Origin: Bog-473 sp963788125 | GTDB taxonomy: Bacteria; Actinomycetota; Acidimicrobiia; Acidimicrobiales; RAAP-2 | Length of the DNA: 64,000 nucleotides | Direction: 5' to 3' | Assembly (NCBI GenBank): GCA_963788125.1 | Contig: CAWBFN010000002.1 | Span: 1,302,001-1,366,000 of the forward strand | In this document: positions 26,649 through 34,918 of the stretch, piece after piece | How positions within the stretch are numbered: position 1 is the stretch's first letter | Layout: each line of letters opens with the position of its first letter | The notes under the pieces: model-generated | The model's input: only the letters and a program-made list of their open reading frames with translations | Database searches by the model: none | What the model was told of the DNA's origin: nothing | Position numbers and translations under genes: made by a program

Positions 26649-27170
26649 TCAATCCTCGCGGTTGCCGTACAGCTCCACTCGGACGGCCACCTCGGGATAG
26701 ACCTTCAACATGAGCATGCTCGGGGGTTTCATGTCGAACTCGCGGATGTCGAAGACGTTCTGGCCCTTCAGCTCAATGGTGGAGTCGTCGGGCAAGGTGA
26801 TGGTCATCTCGTCGGTGAACCGCCGTGTCGTCCCGTGGAAGGTCAGGTCCCCGGCCACCAGATAAGAACCGGCCGTGTCGCTCTCGGTGACACTGACGAT
26901 CTCCCCTTCAATGAGGGGATAGCGCCGGGCGTCAATCCGCCGCTTGAGCTCGCGGTCGTAGAGGTGATTCCCCGAGGAGAGACGGTCGACGGAAAGCTCG
27001 AGGCGGCCTCGTACCGGCACCGTGAGATCGAGGGCGCCCTCGGGGCGCGCCGCGACCTCGATCCAACCCTGTAGACCACGGGTCTCGGTGTTGATGGGAT
27101 GGAGGTTCGACCGCGCATCGACCCACACGCAGGACCGCACCGAATCGAAGGAGAACCGAGGGGGCGTCAT
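26649..27170 (-). CDS. YceI-family protein
   Basis: A 173-aa YceI-type beta-barrel from ATG 27170; an upstream extension to 27293 looks non-coding. Landmarks are the FSFDSVRSCVWVDARSN strand, a VDRLSSGNHLYDRELKRRIDARRYP helix-loop, GDLTFHGTTRRF and a C-terminal VFDIREFDMKPPSML. It lacks the membrane anchor seen in the YceI protein at 12754. It is divergent from the ApbE redox operon, repeating the YceI/redox-membrane gene association seen earlier in the window. Confidence 0.82.
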   Translation of the reverse strand: MTPPRFSFDSVRSCVWVDARSNLHPINTETRGLQGWIEVAARPEGALDLTVPVRGRLELSVDRLSSGNHLYDRELKRRIDARRYPLIEGEIVSVTESDTAGSYLVAGDLTFHGTTRRFTDEMTITLPDDSTIELKGQNVFDIREFDMKPPSMLMLKVYPEVAVRVELYGNRED

Positions 27171-27304
27171 CCCACCATCATGGTGCCCGGCCCGCCCTCC
27201 CCGCCGGTGCGCATACTCACAGGAGGCCCACAGGGAAGCCTGCGATAGCCCGGAAGCGGCGATGTTGGTATGGGAGCAGTCCCCCAGCCGCAAGGTGTCC
27301 CCTC

Positions 27305-27655
27305 ATGAACCGATCGAACGAGAACTCGCCCGCCACACGAGAACGGGCAATGGTGCGGCTGCGGCGGGTGACCCGATGCGCCGTTCTCGGGGCCGTCGGT
27401 GCGACGGCGCTGATCGGCGCGGTCGTGGCCCGGGAGCACCCTGGGGCGAGCGGCACGTCAGCGTCGGGTACGTCGACCTCCGGCACGTCAGTGTCCGGCA
27501 CGTCGACGTCATCGAGCGACACCACCACCACCACGACCACGGCATCGGGCACCTCGACGAAGACCTCGACCACCACCGCACCGACCACCACCGCACCGAC
27601 CACCACGACCACCACGACGAAGGCGGTCACCACCTCGGGCGGGTCGTCGCGATGA
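27305..27655 (+). CDS. Small membrane protein with Thr/Ser-rich tail (FMN-binding protein stub?)
   Basis: A 116-aa protein. A basic N-terminus is followed by one membrane helix (about residues 24-43, CAVLGAVGATALIGAVVA), then a low-complexity extracytoplasmic tail of GTS and TTT repeats to the stop. In related actinobacterial operons the first gene has such a helix and linker followed by an FMN-binding domain with an SGAT flavinylation site. Here the protein ends after the linker and the stop overlaps the ApbE start. It may be a remnant, or a short scaffold in its own right. Confidence 0.7.
   Translation: MNRSNENSPATRERAMVRLRRVTRCAVLGAVGATALIGAVVAREHPGASGTSASGTSTSGTSVSGTSTSSSDTTTTTTTASGTSTKTSTTTAPTTTAPTTTTTTTKAVTTSGGSSR
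27448..27640. repeat. Low-complexity codon repeats in small membrane protein gene
   Basis: Repeated CGGCACGTC-like 15-nt units at about 27450-27510 encode GTS repeats, followed by ACC-rich runs at about 27520-27620 encoding poly-Thr with Pro. Such tracts are prone to slippage and vary in length between strains. Confidence 0.7.
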
Positions 27656-28608
27656 CGAGCGCCGTCGCCGGCTGCGGGCCGGCACCGTCCTTGGCGAGCC
27701 GGTCGCTGTCGGCCATCGGCACCACCGCCACGGTGGTGGTCCAGGACCCCGGTCGGGCCGACAGGGCGGAGAGCATCCTGCGGGCCGAGCTCGTGGCGAT
27801 GGACGAGGCGTGCAGCCGGTTTCGTCCCGACTCCGAGCTGCAGATGGTCCACGCGCAGGCGGGCCGGTCCGTCCGGGTGAGCCCGCTGCTCTTCGAAGCC
27901 CTCGACGTGGCCTGCTCGGTGGCCGAGCGGACGCACGGGGCGGTCGACCCGACCGTGGGCAACGCCATCGCGACCCTCGGGTACGACTGCGATCTCGCCC
28001 AGGTGGGCGATCGCCCCCCGGTACCCCCCGAGGCCCTGGGCCCGGTGGCCGGTTTCAGGCACGTGCAGCTGGACCGTCGGCAGCGCACGGTCCGTATCCC
28101 CTGTGGCGTTCGCCTGGACCTGGGCTCCTCCGCCAAGGCACTCGTCGCCGACCGGGCGGCTGCGCACATCGCCGGCGCGCTCGGATCGGGGGTGTTGGTG
28201 AGCATCGGCGGCGACGTCGCCGTGGCCGGCCTCGCACCACCCGCCGGCTGGCCGGTGGGCATCGCCGTCGAGTCGTCCACACCGGTCGACGAGGTGGACC
28301 AGGTCGTGAGCGTGCACCGCGGCGGCCTGGCCAGCTCCTCTACCTCCGTGCGGACGTGGACCGCCGGCTCACGGACCGTGCACCACATCATCGATCCCCG
28401 CACCGGGGACTGCGTCGCCCCCTACTGGAACCTGGTGTCGGCGACAGGGGCCAGCTGCGTGGAGGCCAATGCGCTCACGACCGCCTCGCTGATCTGGGGC
28501 GAACGGGCTCTCCACCTTCTCGCCCGGTTCGGCCAGGCGGTCCGCCTGGTGCGCCACGATGGGCACACGTTCTTCGTCGGCGGTTGGCCCGAGGGAGCAT
28601 CTCGGTGA
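27652..28608 (+). CDS. apbE: ApbE-family FAD:protein FMN transferase
   Basis: A 318-aa ApbE-like protein from ATG 27652 (ATGA overlap). It has an N-terminal GTTATVVVQD, MDEACSRFRPDSEL, the FAD/Mg region DLGSSAKALVADRAA, VSIGGDVAVAG and HHIIDPRTG. ApbE transfers FMN from FAD to a Thr or Ser of an acceptor domain on the outer face of the membrane. No FMN-binding acceptor domain is encoded in the operon, which is unusual. No clear export signal is seen in the predicted N-terminus. Confidence 0.88.
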   Translation: MTSAVAGCGPAPSLASRSLSAIGTTATVVVQDPGRADRAESILRAELVAMDEACSRFRPDSELQMVHAQAGRSVRVSPLLFEALDVACSVAERTHGAVDPTVGNAIATLGYDCDLAQVGDRPPVPPEALGPVAGFRHVQLDRRQRTVRIPCGVRLDLGSSAKALVADRAAAHIAGALGSGVLVSIGGDVAVAGLAPPAGWPVGIAVESSTPVDEVDQVVSVHRGGLASSSTSVRTWTAGSRTVHHIIDPRTGDCVAPYWNLVSATGASCVEANALTTASLIWGERALHLLARFGQAVRLVRHDGHTFFVGGWPEGASR

Positions 28609-29243
28609 GTTCCTCCGCCCTGTGGTACTCGACGCGGGCCAGCGGGATCGTGGCCCTGGTGCTGCTCACGCTCACCGTGATCCTGGGTCTGGTCACCACC
28701 AACAGGATCCGGGCCCGGAACTGGCCCGGTTTTGCCCAGCAGGAGATCCACCGCCGTATCTCCATGATCGCCATGGTGGTGGTGGGGATCCACGTGCTCA
28801 CGAGCGTGCTCGATACGTACGTGAACATCTCCTGGGCCGCCATCGTCGTGCCCTTCACTTCGTCCTACGCGCGCTTCTGGGTGGGAGTCGGCACGATCGC
28901 CCTCGACCTCATGGCGGCCGTCTTCGTCTCGAGCATCCTGCGCGCTCGCATGCGACCCTCGACGTGGCGTGCCGTGCACTGGCTGGCCTACCTGTGTTGG
29001 CCGGTCGCTCTGGCGCACACCTTCGGAATGGGGACCGACGCCGGCGAGCCGTGGGTCATGGTCCTGGGCGCGCTGTGCGTCGCCTCGGTGGGGGCGGCGC
29101 TGCTCTGGCGCCTCCGCGCCACCGGGCGACGGGGCCCGGTCGGGCAGCAGTCGGCCCCGAGCCCGCAGGCGCAGCTCGAACCCGCGGGCGCCAGGAACCT
29201 CGAGCCAGCGGGCGACGTGCACGGAGTACGACGTGACGCCTAG
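28605..29243 (+). CDS. Ferric-reductase-like transmembrane cytochrome b
   Basis: A 212-aa membrane protein from GTG 28605 (GTGA overlap with apbE). About five or six hydrophobic helices and candidate heme His residues (EIHRRIS, VVGIHVLTS, AVHWLAYL, LAHTFGMG) match the ferric-reductase-like or YedZ-type heme b domain. The C-terminus is a soluble Pro/Ala/Gly-rich tail. It would carry electrons across the membrane between the NuoF-like/ferredoxin pair and an extracytoplasmic acceptor. Confidence 0.85.
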   Translation: MSSSALWYSTRASGIVALVLLTLTVILGLVTTNRIRARNWPGFAQQEIHRRISMIAMVVVGIHVLTSVLDTYVNISWAAIVVPFTSSYARFWVGVGTIALDLMAAVFVSSILRARMRPSTWRAVHWLAYLCWPVALAHTFGMGTDAGEPWVMVLGALCVASVGAALLWRLRATGRRGPVGQQSAPSPQAQLEPAGARNLEPAGDVHGVRRDA

Positions 29244-30510
29244 CGCCTGCGCGCCACCACAGGAGACCAGCCACTATCAGCTGCTCGGCCATCCGACCGA
29301 TCTCGCCGGACATCTGCGCACCTTGGGCCCACTGCCCCTGCCGGCGACAGACGGCCGGGCGTGGGGGGACTGGCTGTTGCGTGCCCTGCAGGCGTCGGGC
29401 CTGAGTGGTCGCGGCGGTGCCGGATTCCCCACATCCGTCAAGCTCGACCTCGCCCGGGCCGGCGGCGGCGTCGTGGTGGTCAACGGGATGGAGAGCGAAC
29501 CGGCGAGCCACAAGGACACGGTGCTCCTGACCACGGTTCCGCATCTCGTCTTGGACGGGGCGCAACTCATGGCGGCCGCCTGCGGGGCGAGCGAGGTCCT
29601 CGTGTGCGTGCCGGCCGGACGCGACCGCGTGGCCGATGCCCTGTCGCTGGCCATCGCCGAGCGCAGGGCGCAGTCGCACGCTGCCACTCCCGAGGTGGTC
29701 GTGCGGCCCCCGGCCCGGTTCGTGGCCGGGGAGGAGTCGGCGTTGACCCGGTGGATCGCCACCGGGTTGTCACTCCCGTCGTTCCGGCCCGACAAGGGCG
29801 TGCCGCTCCGCATCGGGAGGCGGCGCGCCCTGGTGCACAACGCCGAGACGCTGGCCCATGTCGGCCTCATCGCCCGCCACGGTCCCGACGCCTTCCGCTC
29901 GCGCGGGATCCCCGAGGAGCCCGGTACCACGCTGGTGACCGTTTCGGGCGCAGTGGCACTGCCCGGGGTCGTCGAGGTCGATCGCGGCACGCCGCTGCAG
30001 GACATCGTGGCCCGGTCGGCCCCCGTCGACACCATCGGAGCGATGCTGGTCGGAGGGTACGGTGGGACATGGGTCGGGCCGCCGGACTTCGAGATGCCCT
30101 ACGCCTCGATCTCGCTGCGCACCATCGGTGCCTCCGCCGGCGTCGGCGTCATCGTGGCGCTGGGCGCGGCCGCCTGCGGGATCGCCGAGTCGGCGCGCCT
30201 CGCGCACTACATGGCCGGGCAGGGTGCGGGTCAATGCGGCCCCTGCGTGCACGGACTGCCGGCGATCGCCACCGACCTGACCCGGCTCGCCCAGGGCCGC
30301 CCCGACCCCGAGCTCACGGAGCGTCTCCTGCGCCGACTCACTCAGGTGGAGGGACGCGGGGCGTGCCGTCATCCCGACGGGGTGGTGGGTATGGTCCGCA
30401 GTGCGCTGCGCGTCTTTGCCGCCGATGTCTCCGCCCACCAGCGCGGGGCGCCGTGCCCGCAGTGGAACGACGCCCCGCAGCTCTACCTCCCGCGGGACAC
30501 CGGGGGCTGA
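29233..30510 (+). CDS. NuoF-like NADH dehydrogenase flavoprotein (SLBB, 4Fe-4S)
   Basis: A 425-aa protein starting at GTG 29233, overlapping the membrane cytochrome by 11 nt. It has the FMN/NADH segment SGRGGAGFPTSVK, VVNGMESEPASHKD, an SLBB-like domain (VSGAVALPGVVEVDRGTPLQDIV) and a C-terminal iron-sulfur motif with CGPC and a later Cys in GACRHPDG. It resembles complex I subunit F, but stands without other Nuo genes. It likely oxidises NADH or reduced ferredoxin to feed the membrane cytochrome. Confidence 0.87.
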   Translation: MTPSACAPPQETSHYQLLGHPTDLAGHLRTLGPLPLPATDGRAWGDWLLRALQASGLSGRGGAGFPTSVKLDLARAGGGVVVVNGMESEPASHKDTVLLTTVPHLVLDGAQLMAAACGASEVLVCVPAGRDRVADALSLAIAERRAQSHAATPEVVVRPPARFVAGEESALTRWIATGLSLPSFRPDKGVPLRIGRRRALVHNAETLAHVGLIARHGPDAFRSRGIPEEPGTTLVTVSGAVALPGVVEVDRGTPLQDIVARSAPVDTIGAMLVGGYGGTWVGPPDFEMPYASISLRTIGASAGVGVIVALGAAACGIAESARLAHYMAGQGAGQCGPCVHGLPAIATDLTRLAQGRPDPELTERLLRRLTQVEGRGACRHPDGVVGMVRSALRVFAADVSAHQRGAPCPQWNDAPQLYLPRDTGG

Positions 30511-30517
30511 GGCGTCG

Positions 30518-30727
30518 ATGATCCGGATCACCATCGACCCCGTGGCCTGCGATGCGTACGGCTACTGTGCCGAGCTCCTGCCCGAGGCCATCTCCCTCGA
30601 CGAGTGGGGCTACCCCATCGTCAACGGGGCGCCCCTGCCGCCGGGGTTGGTCGCCGCGGCCAAGAGGGCCGTTCGGGACTGCCCGCGTCGGGCCATCACC
30701 CTGCGGGAGAAAAAGGACGGCTCCTAG
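30518..30727 (+). CDS. Ferredoxin (single cluster)
   Basis: A 69-aa ferredoxin from ATG 30518. The motif ACDAYGYCAELLPE plus a distant RDCPRRAI gives a C-x5-C...C-P pattern, matching the small actinobacterial [3Fe-4S]/[4Fe-4S] ferredoxins usually paired with cytochromes P450 or oxidoreductases. It is 7 nt after the NuoF-like gene, so it is its probable partner. Confidence 0.88.
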   Translation: MIRITIDPVACDAYGYCAELLPEAISLDEWGYPIVNGAPLPPGLVAAAKRAVRDCPRRAITLREKKDGS

Positions 30728-31213
30728 GTGCACCCGCCGAACCCGCCCGCCAGCGCGCCCGACGTGGTGGTCCGTGACGCGACCGAGGGCGACCTCCCCC
30801 GCGTGGTGGAGCTTCTCGAGTTCGGATCGTTGGTCGCCGGCAAGGAAGACCCCACGGACCTCGCCCCGTACCGCGCCGCCTTCCACGACGTGGCCCGCCA
30901 GCCGGGCGGCGTGGTGGTGGTCGAGGTGGGCGGCGAGGTGGTCGGCGTCTGCCAGCTGATCGTCTTCCGGCACCTTCAGGCCCGGGGCGGTCTCTGCGCC
31001 GAAGTCGAGTCCGTGCACGTCCATCCCGACCGCCGTGGGTGCGGCCTCGGCCACCTGCTCATGGGCGCCGTGATCCAGCGGGCCCGGGAACTCGGGTGCT
31101 ACCGGGTGCAGCTGACCTCGAACGACGAACGGACCAACGCCCACCGGTTCTACGAGTCGTTGGGATTCCGGCCGTCGCATCGGGGCTTCAAGCTGGCGCT
31201 GGTGCTGCCCTGA
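30728..31213 (+). CDS. GNAT-family N-acetyltransferase
   Basis: A 161-aa GNAT from GTG 30728, immediately after the ferredoxin stop. The acetyl-CoA-binding motif A is VHVHPDRRGCGLGHLLMGAVIQRARELG, preceded by the VVEVGGEVVGVCQL strand pair. The C-terminal NAHRFYESLGF is the typical GNAT tail. It is the last gene of the redox operon by position. Substrate unknown. Confidence 0.9.
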   Translation: MHPPNPPASAPDVVVRDATEGDLPRVVELLEFGSLVAGKEDPTDLAPYRAAFHDVARQPGGVVVVEVGGEVVGVCQLIVFRHLQARGGLCAEVESVHVHPDRRGCGLGHLLMGAVIQRARELGCYRVQLTSNDERTNAHRFYESLGFRPSHRGFKLALVLP

Positions 31214-31260
31214 CCCGGGCCGTGGCCCGATCGTGGGGTGCCGTGGGGGCCGGGCACGTG

Positions 31261-31311
31261 GGTGGACAGAAATTGGTGGACAGGGTGTTTGTAATCGTGT
31301 AATCTCGTAAT
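31261..31311 (+). promoter_or_regulatory. Leaderless promoter with two sets of direct repeats
   Basis: TGGACA (31277-31282) and TAATCT (31300-31305) form a -35/-10 pair with a 17-nt spacer, placing the expected transcript start at the ATG (31312). GGTGGACAG occurs twice (31261-31269 and 31275-31283). GTAAT(C) occurs three times at 8-nt steps (31291, 31299, 31307), spanning the -10 and reaching the start codon. Tandem half-sites of this kind are typical of ribbon-helix-helix operators. Confidence 0.7.
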
Positions 31312-31935
31312 ATGAGAACAGAACATGAAGGCAGCGCAGAGTCCCCATGGACCGGCCGGCGCGGCGGCCGCCGCCGATCGAGCCGGTACGGCGGGGCCCC
31401 GCCCTCGGGTCCCGAGCAGGAACGGCTGATCGCCGCCTGGTTCGCCGGACGCATCCCCGAGGGGTGGTTCGAGGGCCCGCCGGACATCGAGGTCGACCCC
31501 GACGAGATTCAGGTGGTGGGCACGCTCACCCCGCCGCAGCTCCCCGAGGGCGCCAGTGAGGAGGAGGTGCAGGTAGCCGAGCAGGCCCGGATCGGCGGGT
31601 ACCGGGAGGACAGCCGCGCGGTGCGCATCCGTATCGCCGAGGAGGCGCAGCCGGCCTTCGGGCGCACCGTCTCGTGGGGCGCGCGCTGCGGCGGCTCGCG
31701 GGTGCTGTTCACGACGGCGGGGGTGCCGGTGATGACCAGGCTCCGCCTGGCGGACCGACGGGTCCTCGACACGCTGATCGACGCCGGAGTGGCACGCAGC
31801 CGGAGTGACGCGCTGGCGTGGACCGTCCGACTGGTGGCGCAGCACGAAGCCGATTGGATCCAAGAGCTGCGCGACGCCATGCGCTCGGTGAGCGAGGTCC
31901 GATCCCGCGGACCGCGGGGCGCCGCGGCCGACTGA
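31312..31935 (+). CDS. Putative ribbon-helix-helix DNA-binding protein, autoregulated
   Basis: A 207-aa protein of unrecognised family. The N-terminus is basic, and the middle (residues 50-115) is acidic with a conserved-looking IPEGWFEGPPDIEVDPDEIQVVG. The C-terminal region, residues 141-174 (MTRLRLADRRVLDTL and VARSRSDALAWTVRL), matches a ribbon-helix-helix fold: a short strand and two helices. The gene appears to be leaderless. The tandem repeats over its promoter are candidate own operators. Confidence 0.65.
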   Translation: MRTEHEGSAESPWTGRRGGRRRSSRYGGAPPSGPEQERLIAAWFAGRIPEGWFEGPPDIEVDPDEIQVVGTLTPPQLPEGASEEEVQVAEQARIGGYREDSRAVRIRIAEEAQPAFGRTVSWGARCGGSRVLFTTAGVPVMTRLRLADRRVLDTLIDAGVARSRSDALAWTVRLVAQHEADWIQELRDAMRSVSEVRSRGPRGAAAD

Positions 31936-32004
31936 GGCCGCTGACCAGCCGATCCGCCCCGCCGCCGGGCACGTCAGGTGGGCACCGGCGTGCCAGCATG
32001 CACC

Positions 32005-32352
32005 ATGGAACATTTTCACCAGGTCACCGACGACCTCCGTGCTCCGTACCGTGAGCTCACCGAGGCCCTGCCCGATGTCATGTCCCGCTACAACGCGTTC
32101 GCCGCGGCGGCGATGGCGGACGGCGCGCTCCCGAGGCGAATGAAGGAGCTCATCGCGCTGGCCATCTCCATCACCCGCGAGTGCGACGGATGCATCTCCG
32201 CCCATGCCCGTAGAGCGGCCCGCCGGGGGGCCACCCTCGCCGAGGTGACGGAGATGATCGGCGTGGCCATGGTCATGAACGGCGGACCGGGGGCGGTCTG
32301 GGGCCCGCGCGCCCTTGCCGCCTTCCACGAGTTCGCCGACCCACCCGCCTGA
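32005..32352 (+). CDS. AhpD-like carboxymuconolactone decarboxylase family protein
   Basis: A 115-aa CMD-fold protein from ATG 32005; a GTG at 31978 is less likely. The redox motif ECDGCISAHARRA (CxxC with downstream His) is that of AhpD-like alkylhydroperoxidases, set in RMKELIALAISITRECDGC. It stands alone, with neighbours of unrelated function. Likely a small thiol-based peroxide-defence or reductase protein. Confidence 0.88.
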   Translation: MEHFHQVTDDLRAPYRELTEALPDVMSRYNAFAAAAMADGALPRRMKELIALAISITRECDGCISAHARRAARRGATLAEVTEMIGVAMVMNGGPGAVWGPRALAAFHEFADPPA

Positions 32353-32411
32353 ACAGGGCGCCACCGGCGCGCCCCGGGATTGGCACACGGTGAGCCTCGT
32401 ATGCTCCATCC

Positions 32412-33551
32412 GTGTCCGACACGCTGTGCGGCCCCGGGCGGGGGGGCATGGTCTTCGCCAAGAACTCCGATCGCCCGGCCGGGGAGGTGCAGCTCGCCAT
32501 GCCGTTCGGCCGCCGCCCGACCGCCGGGTGCACCCTGCGCACGCAGTACCTGTCCATCGGCGACACGGGAGCGCACGCCGTGTTCCTCTCCTGTCCCACC
32601 TGGCTCTGGGGCGCCGAGCACGGCGTGAACGAGTTCGGCGTGGCAATCGGGAACGAGCGGGTCAGCACGGTGCATGGGGCCGCCGGAGCGCGTCCCGCGC
32701 TCATCGGGATGGACATGGTGCGCCTCGGCTTGGAGAGGGCCCGAAGTGCCGAGGGAGCGCTCGACATCGTGATCGACCTCCTCGAGACGTACGGCCAGGG
32801 GGGTATCGCCGATGCGGTCCACGGTGAGGCCTACGACTCGTCGTTCCTGATCGCCGACCGGCGGCAGGCCTTCGTGCTCGATACGTCCGGTGCCACCTAC
32901 GCGGCGGCCTCGTTTCCCCACGGTACGGCCATCAGCGACCGGCTGTCCGTGGGGTCGGCGTGGATTCAGGCCTCGCCCGACCTCGATGTCGGCGACGACT
33001 TCGACCGTTTCCGGGACCCGGCGTCGCCCACCGCCTCGGCCGACGTCCGCCTGTCGGCCGGGCGCGCCTTCCTGGCCGCGCAGCGGTCCACTGCGACCGG
33101 CCTGACGCCGGCCGCCGCCGCCTCGCACCTCCGCGACCACGACGTGGGTGTCTGCATGCACGGGCCCGAACGGAGCGTGACGTCGGCCTCGTTCATCACC
33201 CTGCTGCCCCACGACCTCGACGAGGGCGCACCGCTGCGGGCCTACGTGGCGCTGGGCAGCCCGTGTGTCAGCGTCTACGTTCCGGCCTTTGTGCGCACGG
33301 TGGCCGGCCCACCGCCGTTCGTGCCCATTGAACTGTCGAGCGAGACGATGTGGCGCAGCGCCGACACGCTGCGGACCCAGGTGGAGGCCGACCCCGGCGC
33401 GCTGCGGCACATCAGGGAGGTGCTCGATCCGCTCGAAGAGGAGCTGTGGAGCGAGGCCGATGAGATCGTCGAACGACCAGACCGCTGGAGCGAGGTGGCG
33501 AGCTCGTGGGGCCGCCGCGCGCTGAGCGCGCTGCATTCGTGCGCACGCTGA
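32412..33551 (+). CDS. C69/secernin-like Ntn hydrolase with Ser at the nucleophile position
   Basis: A 379-aa protein from GTG 32412. The FAKNSDRPAGEVQ motif and WGAEHGVNEFGVAIGNE match secernin or dipeptidase A (peptidase family C69). In that family the mature N-terminal residue is Cys in CDT; here the start reads (M)SDTLCGPG, so Ser takes the nucleophile position after Met removal, with a Cys four residues on. It may be a Ser-type Ntn hydrolase, an altered enzyme, or a base error (TCC for TGC). Confidence 0.82.
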   Translation: MSDTLCGPGRGGMVFAKNSDRPAGEVQLAMPFGRRPTAGCTLRTQYLSIGDTGAHAVFLSCPTWLWGAEHGVNEFGVAIGNERVSTVHGAAGARPALIGMDMVRLGLERARSAEGALDIVIDLLETYGQGGIADAVHGEAYDSSFLIADRRQAFVLDTSGATYAAASFPHGTAISDRLSVGSAWIQASPDLDVGDDFDRFRDPASPTASADVRLSAGRAFLAAQRSTATGLTPAAAASHLRDHDVGVCMHGPERSVTSASFITLLPHDLDEGAPLRAYVALGSPCVSVYVPAFVRTVAGPPPFVPIELSSETMWRSADTLRTQVEADPGALRHIREVLDPLEEELWSEADEIVERPDRWSEVASSWGRRALSALHSCAR

Positions 33552-33566
33552 GATACTGGGCAGACC

Positions 33567-34475
33567 ATGCGACTACTGAGCTTCTCCCTCGAGCGCGGCG
33601 CGCCGGAAGGGCCGGCGGGCCGGCCGCGCCCGGGCGTCGTCGTGGGCGACGAGATCGTCGACCTCAGCGACCCCGCGGTCGGGTTGCCGGCCGACATGGC
33701 GGGTCTGCTCGCCCTCGGTCCCGCTGCCCTCGACCGAGCCCGTCAGGCCCCGTCGGGGAGAGCCGCCCGCCACCCGCTCGATTCCGTGCGTCGGCATGCG
33801 CCGGTTCCCCACCCGCCCAACATTCTGGCCATCGGCATGAACTACCGGGCGCACGTCGCCGAGTTGGGCCGGGAGCCTCCCGAGTACCAGTACTGGTTCA
33901 ACAAGCAGCGGACCTCCATCGCCGGCCCGGGTGATCCGATCGTGCTCCCGAAGGTCTCCACCATGGTCGACTACGAGGGCGAGCTGGCCATGGTGATCGG
34001 CCGGCGGTGCCAGCACGTGCCGGCGGCCCGGGCCCTCGAGGTGGTGGCCGGGTTCACCGTCATCAACGACGTGAGCGCCCGCGACTGGCAGTGGCGCACG
34101 CCCACCTTCACCATGGGCAAGTCCTTCGACAGCCACGCCCCGACCGGGCCGTGGCTCGTCACCACCGACGAGCTGGGCGACCCGGGCCATCTCGCCCTGC
34201 GCACCTGGGTCAACGACGAGCTCCGCCAGGACTCCTCGACGGAGGACCTGATCTTCGGCTGCTCCGCCATGGTCGAGTACCTCACCACGGCCTTCCCCCT
34301 CGAACCGGGCACGATCATCGCCACCGGGACCCCGGCCGGCGTGGGGGCCGGGTTCACACCGCCGCGGTTCCTGGCCGCCGGCGACACGGTGCGCATCGAA
34401 ATTGACGGGATAGGGGAGCTCGTCAACCCCGTGGTCCAGGGTGGTCCACCGGTGCCGATCGGGCTCGACGACTAG
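33567..34475 (+). CDS. Fumarylacetoacetate hydrolase family protein
   Basis: A 302-aa FAH-fold protein. The active-site region contains NILAIGMNYRAHVAE and the metal ligands in DYEGELAMVIG, with NDVSARDWQWR, GKSFDSHAPTGPW and the C-terminal GTIIATGTPAGVG. Length and motifs match the FahA/HpaG-like bacterial group that cleaves or decarboxylates diketo acids in aromatic degradation. It follows the C69 gene by 15 nt. Confidence 0.92.
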   Translation: MRLLSFSLERGAPEGPAGRPRPGVVVGDEIVDLSDPAVGLPADMAGLLALGPAALDRARQAPSGRAARHPLDSVRRHAPVPHPPNILAIGMNYRAHVAELGREPPEYQYWFNKQRTSIAGPGDPIVLPKVSTMVDYEGELAMVIGRRCQHVPAARALEVVAGFTVINDVSARDWQWRTPTFTMGKSFDSHAPTGPWLVTTDELGDPGHLALRTWVNDELRQDSSTEDLIFGCSAMVEYLTTAFPLEPGTIIATGTPAGVGAGFTPPRFLAAGDTVRIEIDGIGELVNPVVQGGPPVPIGLDD

Positions 34476-34527
34476 CCCGGATCGGCACCCGGGTCACGAT
34501 CCGCTCCGGGCACGGCAGAATGGTGGG

Positions 34528-34863
34528 GTGCCCGATGCCGAGACAGACCTGTCAGATGACGAACGTGCCGAACGCCTAAGCAAGCTGCAGGGCGTCATCG
34601 ACCTCATGCGACCGGCGGTGCAGGAGGACGGGGGCGACCTGATGTTGGTGCGGGCCGACGTGATGACCGGGGTGGTCGAGGTGCAGCTCCAAGGCGCCTG
34701 CAGCTCGTGTGCCGTGAGTTCGGCCACCCTCTCGGAGGGGGTCGAGCGCATCCTTCGGGACCGTCTCCCCTGGGTGACCGAGGTGATCGGCGACCTGGAC
34801 GACTCGCTGAGCTTCGACGAGAGCGCCTCGTTGGGCAGCGGTGGGTACGTCCCGAGCTTCTGA
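34528..34863 (+). CDS. NifU-like (Nfu) iron-sulfur scaffold protein
   Basis: A 111-aa protein from GTG 34528. VIDLMRPAVQEDGGDLMLV and VQLQGACSSCAVSSATL carry the CxxC motif of the NifU C-terminal (Nfu) domain, which holds and delivers a [4Fe-4S] cluster. A C-terminal extension (about residues 85-111) is acidic and then Gly/Ser-rich. It probably supports cluster assembly for the many Fe-S proteins; no suf genes are in the window. Confidence 0.92.
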   Translation: MPDAETDLSDDERAERLSKLQGVIDLMRPAVQEDGGDLMLVRADVMTGVVEVQLQGACSSCAVSSATLSEGVERILRDRLPWVTEVIGDLDDSLSFDESASLGSGGYVPSF

Positions 34864-34888
34864 GCCGCCGGCCGCCTGGCCAGCTCCT

Positions 34889-34911
34889 TAGTTAGCAAAA
34901 CTAACTACACT
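34889..34911. promoter_or_regulatory. MarR operator palindrome and leaderless -10
   Basis: TAGTTAG (34889-34895) and CTAACTA (34901-34907) form a perfect 7-bp inverted repeat around CAAAA. TACACT (34906-34911) would be the -10, 7 nt before the ATG at 34919, so the transcript is probably leaderless. The palindrome upstream of and overlapping the -10 fits autorepression by the MarR protein that follows. Confidence 0.75.
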
Positions 34912-34918
34912 GGCGGCC

